Notes: generated from the letters alone by a model not told the origin. A DNA stretch of 10,831 bases from Bacteroidota bacterium (GCA_024278155.1 JAJRTT010000252.1:1-10831), one strand, 5' to 3'. Counted from the first letter of the stretch, positions 1-6,478 are shown. Numbers and translations are program-made.

Positions 1-362
1 GCCGCACCAAGTGCAAGGTAAAGGTACATGGCAAATACACCCGTGAAGGTATCGAACATCGGCAATAAAATAAAGGCCGACACATAAATGGAAAAGGCAA
101 TGACCAATACTTTTTTATAGCCGTACTTATCGGCAATGGAACCCGTGATCACCGGGAGGAAATATAATATCCCCGTTCCAACGCCCATGATCCAGCCTTT
201 TTGCGACTGCGAAAATTCCAGACCTCCCACATCCGAGGAGCTGGTAAGGTAATTGGCAAACAGCATGAAGAAGCCATACCACGCCCATCGTTCAAAAAGT
301 TCAAATGTATTGGCTACCCAAAAAGTGCGGGGAAATGATTTGAATGTTTTTGTTATTGCCAT
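1..362 (-). CDS. MFS transporter, N-terminal part (cut by the window edge)
   Basis: Reading leftward from an ATG at 362-360, the frame stays open for 120 codons to the window edge, so the C-terminal part is missing. It should be an inner-membrane secondary transporter that moves a small solute with an ion gradient. The first membrane segment contains the aromatic run FWVANTFELFERWAWYGFF (residues 14-32). A second hydrophobic stretch lies near residues 57-74. It is followed by GSIADKYGYKK (74-84), which matches the cytoplasmic loop 2-3 signature of the major facilitator superfamily (G-x3-D-K/R-x-G). A third segment follows at about 85-102. The ELFER motif near the start recalls the peptide-transporting POT branch, but the substrate cannot be decided from this fragment. 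The start is supported by a -7-like box 22 bases upstream. The gene is divergent from the carboxypeptidase gene. Confidence 0.85.
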   Translation of the reverse strand, partial: MAITKTFKSFPRTFWVANTFELFERWAWYGFFMLFANYLTSSSDVGGLEFSQSQKGWIMGVGTGILYFLPVITGSIADKYGYKKVLVIAFSIYVSAFILLPMFDTFTGVFAMYLYLALGA

Positions 363-383
363 ATCGGAAGTTTTAATTTCGGG

Positions 384-391
384 CAAAGATA
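384..391 (-). promoter_or_regulatory. -7 box TATCTTTG before the MFS gene
   Basis: On the minus strand the sequence TATCTTTG fits the Bacteroidota sigma-70 -7 consensus TAnnTTTG exactly. It would give a leader of roughly 15 nt before the ATG at 362. No convincing -33 TTG element is visible at the usual distance, so the call rests on the -7 box and its position. Confidence 0.5.
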
Positions 392-559
392 GGGAATTGG
401 GATTAATAGGTTTTTACCGAAACACCGGACAACCATTTTGAGTAAAAACCTGTCATTTGATTGCTTAAGGGCAAATTCCTGAAATGTAAATCAGGATTGC
501 TTTTTTTGGAACAAAAAACTATTTGAAACAACAAATCACAAACAATAATCATCAACATT

Positions 560-2854
560 ATGCGTACAAAATTATTTTTAGCACCCGTTTTCATTTTGCT
601 GTTCGGGCTCGTTGCACAATCCCAAGGCAACAGTAACCAGCTTTTTAAGGAAAGGGGAGAGGTGTTTTTCAAGTTCAACATGGAAACGCCCAAGGATATT
701 CATTTTCTGACCAACACAATTTCAATTGACGATGTGCAAGGAACATTGGTTTTTGCTTATGCCAATGAGAAAGGTTTTTCGGAATTCCTGGGAATGGGCA
801 TTGATTACACTATCCTGCCCCATCCCGGTGATATTGAAAACCCTAACATGAAAAGCAGTGTTGACCTGAAAAACATTGCGAGTTGGGATTTCTATCCAAC
901 ATACGAAGCCTATGTGGATATGATGTACCAGTTCCAAGCCGATTACCCCGGGCTTTGCCAGGTTTTCAGCATTGGGCAATCGGTACAAAACCGTGAATTG
1001 CTCATGGCACGTATTTCCGATAATGTGGGCACGGACGAAGGCGAGGCGCAATTCCTTTATACCTCCACCATGCACGGTGACGAGACAACCGGTTTTCCGC
1101 TTATGCTCAGGTTTATCGACTACCTCCTCTCGAATTACGGTTCGGACGACCGGGTCACGGGGCTTGTGAACAACCTTGACATTTATATCAACCCGAACGC
1201 AAACCCTGATGGCACCTATTATGGTGGGAACAACACCGTTAACGGTGCACAGCGTTACAATGCAAACAATGTGGACCTGAACCGCAATTACCCCGACCCT
1301 CAGGATGGCCCACATCCCGACGGGGAAGCATGGCAACCCGAAACCCTCGCTTTCATGGCCTTTGCCGAAAGCCATCATATTGTATTGGCCTGCAATATGC
1401 ACGGTGGCGCCGAGGTGTGCAATTATCCCTGGGACACGTGGGCACAATATCCTGCCGATACGGATTGGTGGCAATATGTGATGCACGAATATGCGGATAC
1501 GGCACAACTGTTTTCCCCCAATGGGTATATGTCAGGCTTTGATGATGGGATAACGAATGGGTATGCCTGGTACGAGGTTAACGGTGGCCGGCAGGACTAC
1601 ATGAACTATTTTCAACAATGCCGTGAATTTACCATTGAGCTTTCCGATCAAAAACTATTGCCCCCAAGTCAGTTGCCTGCCCATTGGGATTACAACTACC
1701 GTTCGTTCTTGAATTATTTGGAACAAGTCCAATATGGCGTCCATGGGACTATAACCGATGCGGATACAGGGGATCCCCTGGTTGGCGAAGTATATATAGA
1801 AAGCCATGAAGCCGACAGCTCCTGGGTTTATTCGGGTATGCTTGGCGATTATCACCGTCCACTTTACCAGGGTACTTACGACATTACCTATTCGGCAATT
1901 GGATATGTTCCACAAACGATAAACGTAACAGTTGCAAACAAGGAAACAAGCATTGTTGATGTGCAATTGGAATCCGGTGATTTGATCGCGGATTTTATGG
2001 CAAGCACAACCAATGTTTCCATAGGTGGAAGTGTGGACTTCACCGATCTTAGTTTTGGGAGCCCTGTAAGTTGGGAATGGACATTTGAGGGAGGGACACC
2101 TTCATCGTCCAATGAGCAAAACCCAACAGGGATCGTATATAGCAATGTCGGTTCTTTCGATGTAAGCCTTACGGTATCCGATGGGACCAATTCGCAAACC
2201 ATCACCAAAAACGATTATATCCATGCCACCCTTGATATTGTTATGGAGAATACAACTATCACGACCTGTCTCGGTACATTTTACGATACAGGCGGATCGG
2301 CAAATAATTATGGCGATGACGAGGACATTACGATGATATTTTTACCGGGCACGGAAGGCGCCATGATTGAATGTGGATTTACGATGTTCAACGTGGAAGA
2401 TGAATCCAGTTGTGATTACGACTGGCTGAAGATTTATGATGGCAATTCCACATCGGCAACCTTGATCGGGAAATATTGCGGGACAGATTCGCCGGGCACG
2501 ATAACAGCCACGAATCCGGAAGGTGCCATTACCTTTCAATTTCATTCCGATGGTTCGGTAACCAAACCGGGCTGGGCGGCAAACATCAGTTGTACAGGGA
2601 TTACATTTGTGAACGAAGATGTGGTGACGCAAATTAAGGTTTTTCCAAACCCGGCGAAAGACGTGATTTCCATTTCATCCCCTTTGAAAATCCAAACTAT
2701 TGTGATCCTTGATATGATTGGGAAACAAATATTGGTAAAAGAGGTAAACCAAGAATCCATTGATTTGAATATTTCCGGTTTGGATTCAGGTTTGTACTTT
2801 GTCAATTTACAAACCGAAGAAGGGATTGTAACGAAGAAATTAAGGGTTTTGTAA
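560..2854 (+). CDS. Secreted M14 zinc carboxypeptidase with PKD, CUB and type IX secretion sorting domain
   Basis: The 764-residue product should be an exported metallo-carboxypeptidase that trims peptides outside the cell. Residues 1-22 form a signal peptide (MRTKL then a hydrophobic run ending near AQSQG). A propeptide-like stretch fills about 25-105. The M14 catalytic domain covers about 110-390: HGDE at 172-175 supplies zinc ligands H172 and E175, NPDG is at 215-218, VDLNRNYPD is at 238-246, H281 in NMHGG is the third zinc ligand, and E360 in TIELSD is the general base. All expected catalytic residues are present. A transthyretin-like domain (about 392-472) is followed by a PKD domain (about 475-555, with SWEWTFEGG) and a CUB-like domain (about 560-680, with cysteines at 570, 605, 618, 640 and 678). 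The C-terminus (about 688-764, IKVFPNPAKD to the KKLRVL end) is a type A sorting domain for the type IX secretion system. The chosen ATG directly precedes the signal peptide. The gene appears monocistronic, ending 107 bases before a terminator. No clear promoter box is seen. Confidence 0.95.
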   Translation: MRTKLFLAPVFILLFGLVAQSQGNSNQLFKERGEVFFKFNMETPKDIHFLTNTISIDDVQGTLVFAYANEKGFSEFLGMGIDYTILPHPGDIENPNMKSSVDLKNIASWDFYPTYEAYVDMMYQFQADYPGLCQVFSIGQSVQNRELLMARISDNVGTDEGEAQFLYTSTMHGDETTGFPLMLRFIDYLLSNYGSDDRVTGLVNNLDIYINPNANPDGTYYGGNNTVNGAQRYNANNVDLNRNYPDPQDGPHPDGEAWQPETLAFMAFAESHHIVLACNMHGGAEVCNYPWDTWAQYPADTDWWQYVMHEYADTAQLFSPNGYMSGFDDGITNGYAWYEVNGGRQDYMNYFQQCREFTIELSDQKLLPPSQLPAHWDYNYRSFLNYLEQVQYGVHGTITDADTGDPLVGEVYIESHEADSSWVYSGMLGDYHRPLYQGTYDITYSAIGYVPQTINVTVANKETSIVDVQLESGDLIADFMASTTNVSIGGSVDFTDLSFGSPVSWEWTFEGGTPSSSNEQNPTGIVYSNVGSFDVSLTVSDGTNSQTITKNDYIHATLDIVMENTTITTCLGTFYDTGGSANNYGDDEDITMIFLPGTEGAMIECGFTMFNVEDESSCDYDWLKIYDGNSTSATLIGKYCGTDSPGTITATNPEGAITFQFHSDGSVTKPGWAANISCTGITFVNEDVVTQIKVFPNPAKDVISISSPLKIQTIVILDMIGKQILVKEVNQESIDLNISGLDSGLYFVNLQTEEGIVTKKLRVL

Positions 2855-2961
2855 ATACCTGTTCTTACAGTTAGGGCGTCGTGGATTGCAAAATAGATGG
2901 TCAGCATAAATATTGCGACCGCTATATGCCAATGGACCGCACCCTAAATTTGGAAACCGAT

Positions 2962-2997
2962 AAAAAAGCACCTGCAATTGATACAGGTGCTTTTTTT
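2962..2997. terminator. Bidirectional intrinsic terminator between convergent genes
   Basis: A 13-bp perfect stem is formed by AAAAAAGCACCTG (2962-2974) and CAGGTGCTTTTTT (2984-2996) around a 9-nt loop. The T tract follows the stem on the plus strand, and the A tract becomes a U tract on the minus strand. It lies 107 bases after the carboxypeptidase stop and about 10 bases beyond the predicted 3' end of rnpB. It can therefore end both converging transcripts. Confidence 0.9.
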
Positions 2998-3233
2998 GAT
3001 TTAAAAAGAAAAACCAACAGCTCCGTAAGCGGGATCCTGTTCTATCCTGTCATTTATCTCGGAGCAGCGTCACCACTGCCCTCTAGCAGCCAACCCCCCG
3101 GGATCGGACGAGCAGCCCTTATGCCTGCATTGCAGGCAGCCCCGGTATATTTGGCCTTTCAACCCCTAAGGTTTACCCCATTGCCATGTCGCCATAACAA
3201 TGCGTGGGCTCTTACCCCACGTTTTCACCTTTA

Positions 3234-3259
3234 CCCGCCGAAGCTTCAGCGTAGGCGGG
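3234..3259. repeat. GC-rich palindrome within the P12 arm of rnpB
   Basis: Arms CCCGCC (3234-3239) and GGCGGG (3254-3259) enclose GAAGCTTCAGCGTA, which itself contains the palindrome GAAGCTTC. In the RNA this gives a stable hairpin that abuts the tandem repeats. From memory, closely similar CCGCC-AAGCTT-GGCGG palindromes are scattered through many bacterial genomes, including Bacteroidota, so it may be a copy of a dispersed element. That has not been checked here. Confidence 0.75.
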
Positions 3260-3270
3260 TTTACCCACCC

Positions 3271-3379
3271 AATACTACTGGATTGGTTTGCCCACCCAAT
3301 ACTACTGGATTGGTTTACCCACCCAATACTACTGGATTGGTTTACCCACCTAATTCTTCAGGATTGGGTTTACCCACCT
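3271..3379 (-). repeat. Four tandem 27-28 bp units inside rnpB
   Basis: Units lie at 3271-3297, 3298-3324, 3325-3351 and 3352-3379. On the plus strand the first three begin AATACTACTGGATTGG and end CCCACC. They differ only at one internal base (G in unit 1, A in units 2 and 3) and at the last base. The fourth is diverged (AATTCTTCAGGATTGGG) and one base longer. A partial unit end, GGGTTTACCCACCC, precedes the array. In the RNA each of the first three units can fold a small hairpin with CCAAT paired to ATTGG over an 8-nt loop, linked by GGGTGGGTAAA. Confidence 0.9.
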
Positions 3380-3412
3380 TTTCAAATATGGCTTTACCCA
3401 AATTTGAAAAGG
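3377..3412. repeat. 11-bp inverted repeat closing the rnpB insertion
   Basis: CCTTTTCAAAT (3377-3387) and ATTTGAAAAGG (3402-3412) are perfect inverted copies around a 14-nt loop. On the RNA strand the loop carries GGGTAAAGCC, a variant of the GGGTAAACC linker of the neighbouring tandem units. This suggests the hairpin belongs to the same repeat architecture. It slightly overlaps the end of the fourth unit. Confidence 0.85.
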
Positions 3413-3600
3413 CCAGTGCACCCCTCCAAAAAAAACCAAAGCCCCGGCAGGAAGTCATTCTCTGTGGCACTTGCTGTATGCCGACATACGTAAGTATGTC
3501 AGCACCCTTCCCGTTAGGAAGTAAGGCGCTCTGTGTTGTCCCGACTTTCCTCCACACCATAAAAGCGCAGCGACAGGTCGAACTGCTGGTTTTCCGTGTG

Positions 3601-3608
3601 CAAAATTA
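3601..3608 (-). promoter_or_regulatory. -7 box TAATTTTG of the rnpB promoter
   Basis: On the minus strand TAATTTTG matches TAnnTTTG exactly. It ends seven bases before the first base of the P1 helix at 3594, which is the spacing expected between a -7 box and a transcription start. The box and the RNA fold therefore support each other. A -33 element is not obvious. Confidence 0.7.
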
Positions 3609-3656
3609 CGAAAATTAGAATGGACTTGTGCAGAAGGAAGTAAATTCGCTAAACAA

Positions 3657-4175
3657 TTAGTTTCTGTACTGTCTTGAAACAAGATAGGCATTCCCCAATT
3701 TCACCATTGTCCAAACACCTCTGTCTTCCCCGGTGATATCGAATATCTGTTTTTCTATCCCGCCTTGTTTTGGCTTGTCCAATAACTGGATCAACTCCTC
3801 CTGTTTTTTCGGAAGATAATTCACGCTCCTGTCGTTCCTGCTGTAACTTTCAATGATATGGATTTTGTTGTTACCCTGAATTATCAGTTCACAGGTATTG
3901 ATCTCGGGTACGTCCCTTGGCAACAGATTAAGTTGTTCACGGATTTCATCTTTTCTTATCGAATCGTTCATGTCAAATTGATAGGTTAGGGTATCAATTA
4001 TTTGTATGTGGAAAGAAGCTTTTGTCTTTTCGTTCAAATCCAAGAACTGTTGATACTTTCTGCTGTTATCAATTTTGTTCAAAAGGAATATGCTTGCTAT
4101 AAGCCCAATTATCACGATCAAAAGCACAACAATGGATTTTGTGCTTATCTGGATGCCTGAATCTTTATTGTCCAT
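3657..4175 (-). CDS. Uncharacterised single-pass membrane protein
   Basis: I do not recognise this 172-residue protein. The N-terminal 14 residues are polar, followed by one clear membrane segment at about 15-33 (SIVVLLIVIIGLIASIFLL). The remaining 140 residues are hydrophilic and probably form a small extracytoplasmic or cytoplasmic domain. That domain is rich in charged residues around 34-85, with a single cysteine at 95 (NTCELIIQG) and the segment DITGEDRGVWTMVKLGN at about 146-162. There is no lipobox. Its ATG lies inside the 3' end of the upstream membrane-protein gene (11-bp overlap), so the two are probably translated as a coupled pair and may act together. It ends about 50 bases before the rnpB promoter. 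The coding call rests on the overlap arrangement and the sensible membrane topology. Confidence 0.75.
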   Translation of the reverse strand: MDNKDSGIQISTKSIVVLLIVIIGLIASIFLLNKIDNSRKYQQFLDLNEKTKASFHIQIIDTLTYQFDMNDSIRKDEIREQLNLLPRDVPEINTCELIIQGNNKIHIIESYSRNDRSVNYLPKKQEELIQLLDKPKQGGIEKQIFDITGEDRGVWTMVKLGNAYLVSRQYRN

Positions 4176-4455
4176 CTTTCTTGTCTTTGGTTAAGCTATC
4201 GGCGATCCGTTCAAAACTAATGGAAATCAAACTCAAATTGGTCATCAAGCTAATGAGAAAGGCAGCCACAATGATGATCCCCAAAACACTCATGAAAAGG
4301 AATGCGATTTTTTCCATTCCTCTGGTCAAAATGTCCCAGGCAAAAATACCGTCAGCTACAGCAAGTATTGCCAATACGGCCAATACAATAACTAAAACAA
4401 ATACGATAAGGATACAGAATGTTTCAATCTTCCTTCGGTTAAATTGGATTTTCAT
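4165..4455 (-). CDS. Uncharacterised small two-pass membrane protein
   Basis: The product is 96 residues if translation begins at the ATG at 4455. An in-frame TTG nine codons upstream (4482) is possible but less likely. A basic start (MKIQFNRRK) is followed by membrane segments at about 13-35 and 50-72, joined by a short loop containing DGIFAWDIL. The tail FERIADSLTKDKKDGQ is charged, so both ends are probably cytoplasmic. I recognise no family. The stop codon overlaps the start of the next gene by 11 bp, which marks a two-gene operon transcribed leftward toward rnpB. No promoter box was found upstream. Confidence 0.7.
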   Translation of the reverse strand: MKIQFNRRKIETFCILIVFVLVIVLAVLAILAVADGIFAWDILTRGMEKIAFLFMSVLGIIIVAAFLISLMTNLSLISISFERIADSLTKDKKDGQ

Positions 4456-4810
4456 AGGATGGTTTTTCAAATCAAAACGCAACTGGGGAAATAAAATTGT
4501 AATGGTTTATAAAAGATGGGAAACAAGCAGGATATAATCAAATTTCCATTTGTTTTTTTGAAATAAGCTTCTTAGGAGTAAGGAAGTCCGCTTTATATTT
4601 AAAGTTTCAGCGTTTTCTTCTACAATCGTTCCTTTTCCCCGTTTTCCAATCTATCTGAAAAAGTCGATTTCACTAATAAATAAAAACTGTGCGCCAATTA
4701 ACAAATATTCAATTATTGAAAAAAGAGAATAAAACCCGCCGACAATTATTATTTCAGATAACTTTGCGTTTTGAAAACAGGTATTCCCTTGTCTGATAAA
4801 CTTTAAAAAT
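4456..4810. other. AT-rich divergent intergenic region
   Basis: This 355-bp gap lies between the start of the leftward membrane-protein pair and the rightward amidohydrolase gene. It is AT-rich and holds no credible reading frame or RNA gene that I can see. Its only clear signal is the TAACTTTG box at 4759-4766. A 5-bp hairpin CAAAT-TTCC-ATTTG followed by T residues near 4539-4559 is too weak to call a terminator. Confidence 0.6.
4759..4766 (+). promoter_or_regulatory. -7 box TAACTTTG before the amidohydrolase gene
   Basis: TAACTTTG is an exact match to the Bacteroidota TAnnTTTG element and is followed by a leader of about 38-40 nt before the ATG at 4811. The -33 TTG element is not evident at the normal distance. 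Confidence 0.6.
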
Positions 4811-6442
4811 ATGAGAACCATTTTCACAATCCTTTTTGGCTTAACAATATCCCTTCAAATGATGGCACAACAAAAACAAGCTGACCTTATCGTTTATAAT
4901 GCGCTGGTTTACACAGTGAATGATAGTTTTGAAATAAAACAGGCCTTTGCGGTAAAAGATGGAAAGTTTATGGCAATTGGCAACGATAAGGATATCCTGA
5001 AAGCATATTCTTCGGAAGAAAAGGTAGATGCAAAAGGACAAGCCATTTATCCCGGCCTTATCGATGCGCATTGCCATTTTTATGGTTATGGCCTGTCCCG
5101 TGTGGCACAGGCCGATCTGGTCGGGACAAAATCATTTGAAGAGGTTGTTGGAAAGTTGCGGGAATTTGTTAAAGAAAACCCATCTGATTTTATCCTGGGC
5201 CGTGGCTGGGACCAAAATGATTGGGAGCTTAAAGAATTCCCAGATAATCAATTACTGGACAAAGCTTTTCCCGATGTCCCGGTTTTCATTAGGCGGATTG
5301 ATGGACATGCCGGCATTGCCAATTCAGTAGCCCTAAAACTTGCCGGGATTACCGAAAGCTCCAAGGTGGATGGGGGAGAGGTGAAAACGAGAAACGGAAG
5401 ACTTACGGGTGTACTTGTGGACAATGCCATGGAATTGATGTCAGGGGTTATCCCTTTGCCAAATGACACCGTAAGAAGACATGCCTTGAAAGTTGCACAA
5501 AAGGATTGTTTTTCCGTTGGGCTGACTTCCGTGGTGGATGCCGGATTGGGGAACAATATTGTGAAACTTATTGACAAAATGCAAAAGGCAGGGGAAATTA
5601 AAATGCGTGTGAATGCAATGTTGTCCCCAACGGAAAGGAACCTGAACCAATATGTAAAAAACGGTCCCTGGCAAACAGATAGGCTCACGGTGCGTTCCAT
5701 CAAACTTTATGCGGACGGTGCTTTGGGCTCTCGGGGCGCAAAACTCATCCTCCCTTATTCCGATGCCCCGGAAACAAACGGCCTTCTCATCGAAACCCCT
5801 GATTACTACCGTGAGATTTGCCAGCTTGCTTTTGACAATGGCTATCAGGTAAACACCCATGCCATTGGCGATTCGGCCAACCGGATGATGTTGGATATTT
5901 ATGGGGGTTTCCTGAAAGGCAAAAACGATTTGCGTTGGCGCATCGAACATGCACAGGTAATCAACAAAGATGATTTTGATCTGTTTAAGAAATATTCCAT
6001 CATTCCATCTGTTCAAACAACCCACTGTACTTCCGATATGTATTGGGCCGAAGACCGTTTGGGCCCGGAAAGGGTAAAAGGGGCTTACGCATACAAAACC
6101 CTCTTAAAGGAAAATGGATGGTTGCCCCTTGGGACTGATTTCCCGGTTGAAAATATCGATCCACTTTACACTTTTTATGCAGCCGTAGCCCGCAAAGATA
6201 GGGAAGGTTATCCTGAAAATGGCTTTCAGGTCAAAGATGCCCTGACACGGAAAGAGGCCCTGCAGGGAATGACCATTTGGGCGGCCAAAGGGAGCTTTGA
6301 AGAAAACATCAAAGGGAGCATCGAGCCGGGCAAAGTGGCCGATTTTGTAATCCTCCAAAAAGACATCATGCAAATAGGCATTGCTGAAGTCCCGGATGTA
6401 AAGGTCGTTTCCACCTGGTCGGGCGGGGAGAGGGTGTATTGA
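4811..6442 (+). CDS. Exported amidohydrolase family 3 protein (YtcJ-like)
   Basis: The 543-residue product belongs to the metal-dependent amidohydrolase superfamily, in the branch (amidohydrolase 3) that includes YtcJ and N-substituted formamide deformylase. These enzymes hydrolyse C-N bonds, but the substrate cannot be told from sequence. Residues 1-20 form a signal peptide (MRTIFTILFG to MMAQ), so it is probably periplasmic. There is no lipobox cysteine and no sorting tail. A beta-sandwich strand region (24-78) leads into the metal motif DAHCHF (85-90, ligands H87 and H89). GRGWDQNDW (130-138) is typical of the branch. K298 in SIKLYADG, H350 in NTHAIGD, H380 in IEHAQ and D443 in GTDFP complete the expected active-site set. 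SIEPGKVADFVIL (503-515) is the usual C-terminal return to the sandwich domain. Length is normal for the family. It has its own upstream -7 box and is followed directly by a hairpin. Confidence 0.93.
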   Translation: MRTIFTILFGLTISLQMMAQQKQADLIVYNALVYTVNDSFEIKQAFAVKDGKFMAIGNDKDILKAYSSEEKVDAKGQAIYPGLIDAHCHFYGYGLSRVAQADLVGTKSFEEVVGKLREFVKENPSDFILGRGWDQNDWELKEFPDNQLLDKAFPDVPVFIRRIDGHAGIANSVALKLAGITESSKVDGGEVKTRNGRLTGVLVDNAMELMSGVIPLPNDTVRRHALKVAQKDCFSVGLTSVVDAGLGNNIVKLIDKMQKAGEIKMRVNAMLSPTERNLNQYVKNGPWQTDRLTVRSIKLYADGALGSRGAKLILPYSDAPETNGLLIETPDYYREICQLAFDNGYQVNTHAIGDSANRMMLDIYGGFLKGKNDLRWRIEHAQVINKDDFDLFKKYSIIPSVQTTHCTSDMYWAEDRLGPERVKGAYAYKTLLKENGWLPLGTDFPVENIDPLYTFYAAVARKDREGYPENGFQVKDALTRKEALQGMTIWAAKGSFEENIKGSIEPGKVADFVILQKDIMQIGIAEVPDVKVVSTWSGGERVY

Positions 6443-6445
6443 GTT

Positions 6446-6467
6446 TCCATGGCCTTTAGGCCATGGA
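6446..6467. repeat. Perfect 9-bp hairpin three bases after the amidohydrolase stop
   Basis: TCCATGGCC (6446-6454) and GGCCATGGA (6459-6467) pair perfectly around the loop TTTA. No T tract follows, so it is not a standard intrinsic terminator. It may protect the 3' end of the amidohydrolase mRNA or be a copy of a dispersed palindrome. Confidence 0.8.
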
Positions 6468-6478
6468 CAAACCTTGTG

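Larger units (their letters stand above)
3008..3594 (-). ncRNA. rnpB: RNase P RNA (bacterial type A) with an enlarged P12 arm
   Basis: This is the catalytic RNA that removes 5' leaders from tRNA precursors. Conserved blocks appear in the right order on the minus strand: GGAGGAAAGTCGGGAC (3553-3538), a P8-like hairpin CTTCCTAACGGGAAG, a 10-bp P9-like hairpin (3503-3480), CAGAGA (3464-3459), P13 CGTGGG-GTAAGAG-CCCACG (3221-3203), AAGGCCAAATA (3158-3148) and a 3' block with GAGATAAATGACAGG. The ends were set by P1: GAAAACCAGCAG (3594-3583) pairs with CTGTTGGTTTTTC (3020-3008), with one bulge. The length is about 587 nt, against 377 in E. coli. Nearly all the excess lies between CAGAGA and P13, where about 237 nt replace about 46, and it consists of repeats. 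A TAATTTTG box ends seven bases before the predicted 5' end, and a terminator lies just past the 3' end. The ends are good to a few bases. Confidence 0.95.

Noticed and set aside
477..496. Small hairpin TCCTGA/TCAGGA upstream of the carboxypeptidase
   Set aside because: A 6-bp stem with an 8-nt loop is weak and occurs by chance. There is no T tract and no link to a start site.
501..525. Promoter boxes for the carboxypeptidase gene (TTTTTTTG and ACTATTTG)
   Set aside because: Neither fits TAnnTTTG fully, and the distance between TTG and TTTG elements is too short for a -33/-7 pair.
722..1507. A 261-codon minus-strand frame
   Set aside because: It is a shadow of the carboxypeptidase, whose catalytic motifs prove the plus-strand frame.
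2855..2961. A short minus-strand open frame between the carboxypeptidase stop and the terminator
   Set aside because: It is about 36 codons long, lacks a start codon and resembles nothing I can name with confidence. It could be a gene remnant, but the evidence is too thin.
3234..3412. CRISPR-like array
   Set aside because: The units are directly tandem with no unique spacers and lie inside rnpB, and there are no cas genes nearby.
2881..3618. A 245-codon plus-strand open frame with a repeated PPNTTGLVY peptide
   Set aside because: It runs antisense through the terminator and the whole of rnpB. Its peptide repeat is just the 27-bp tandem units of the RNA gene read in frame (27 is divisible by three). 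It has no signal, domain or ribosome-binding context.
3200..3691. Other open frames over the rnpB region, on both strands (3200-3493, 3342-3560, 3455-3691)
   Set aside because: All overlap conserved RNase P RNA blocks and give unconvincing low-complexity proteins.
4139..4537. A 132-codon plus-strand frame across the small membrane-protein genes
   Set aside because: It is rich in Ile, Lys, Thr and Asn as expected for the antisense of hydrophobic codons, while the opposite strand gives two sensible membrane proteins with overlapping start and stop.
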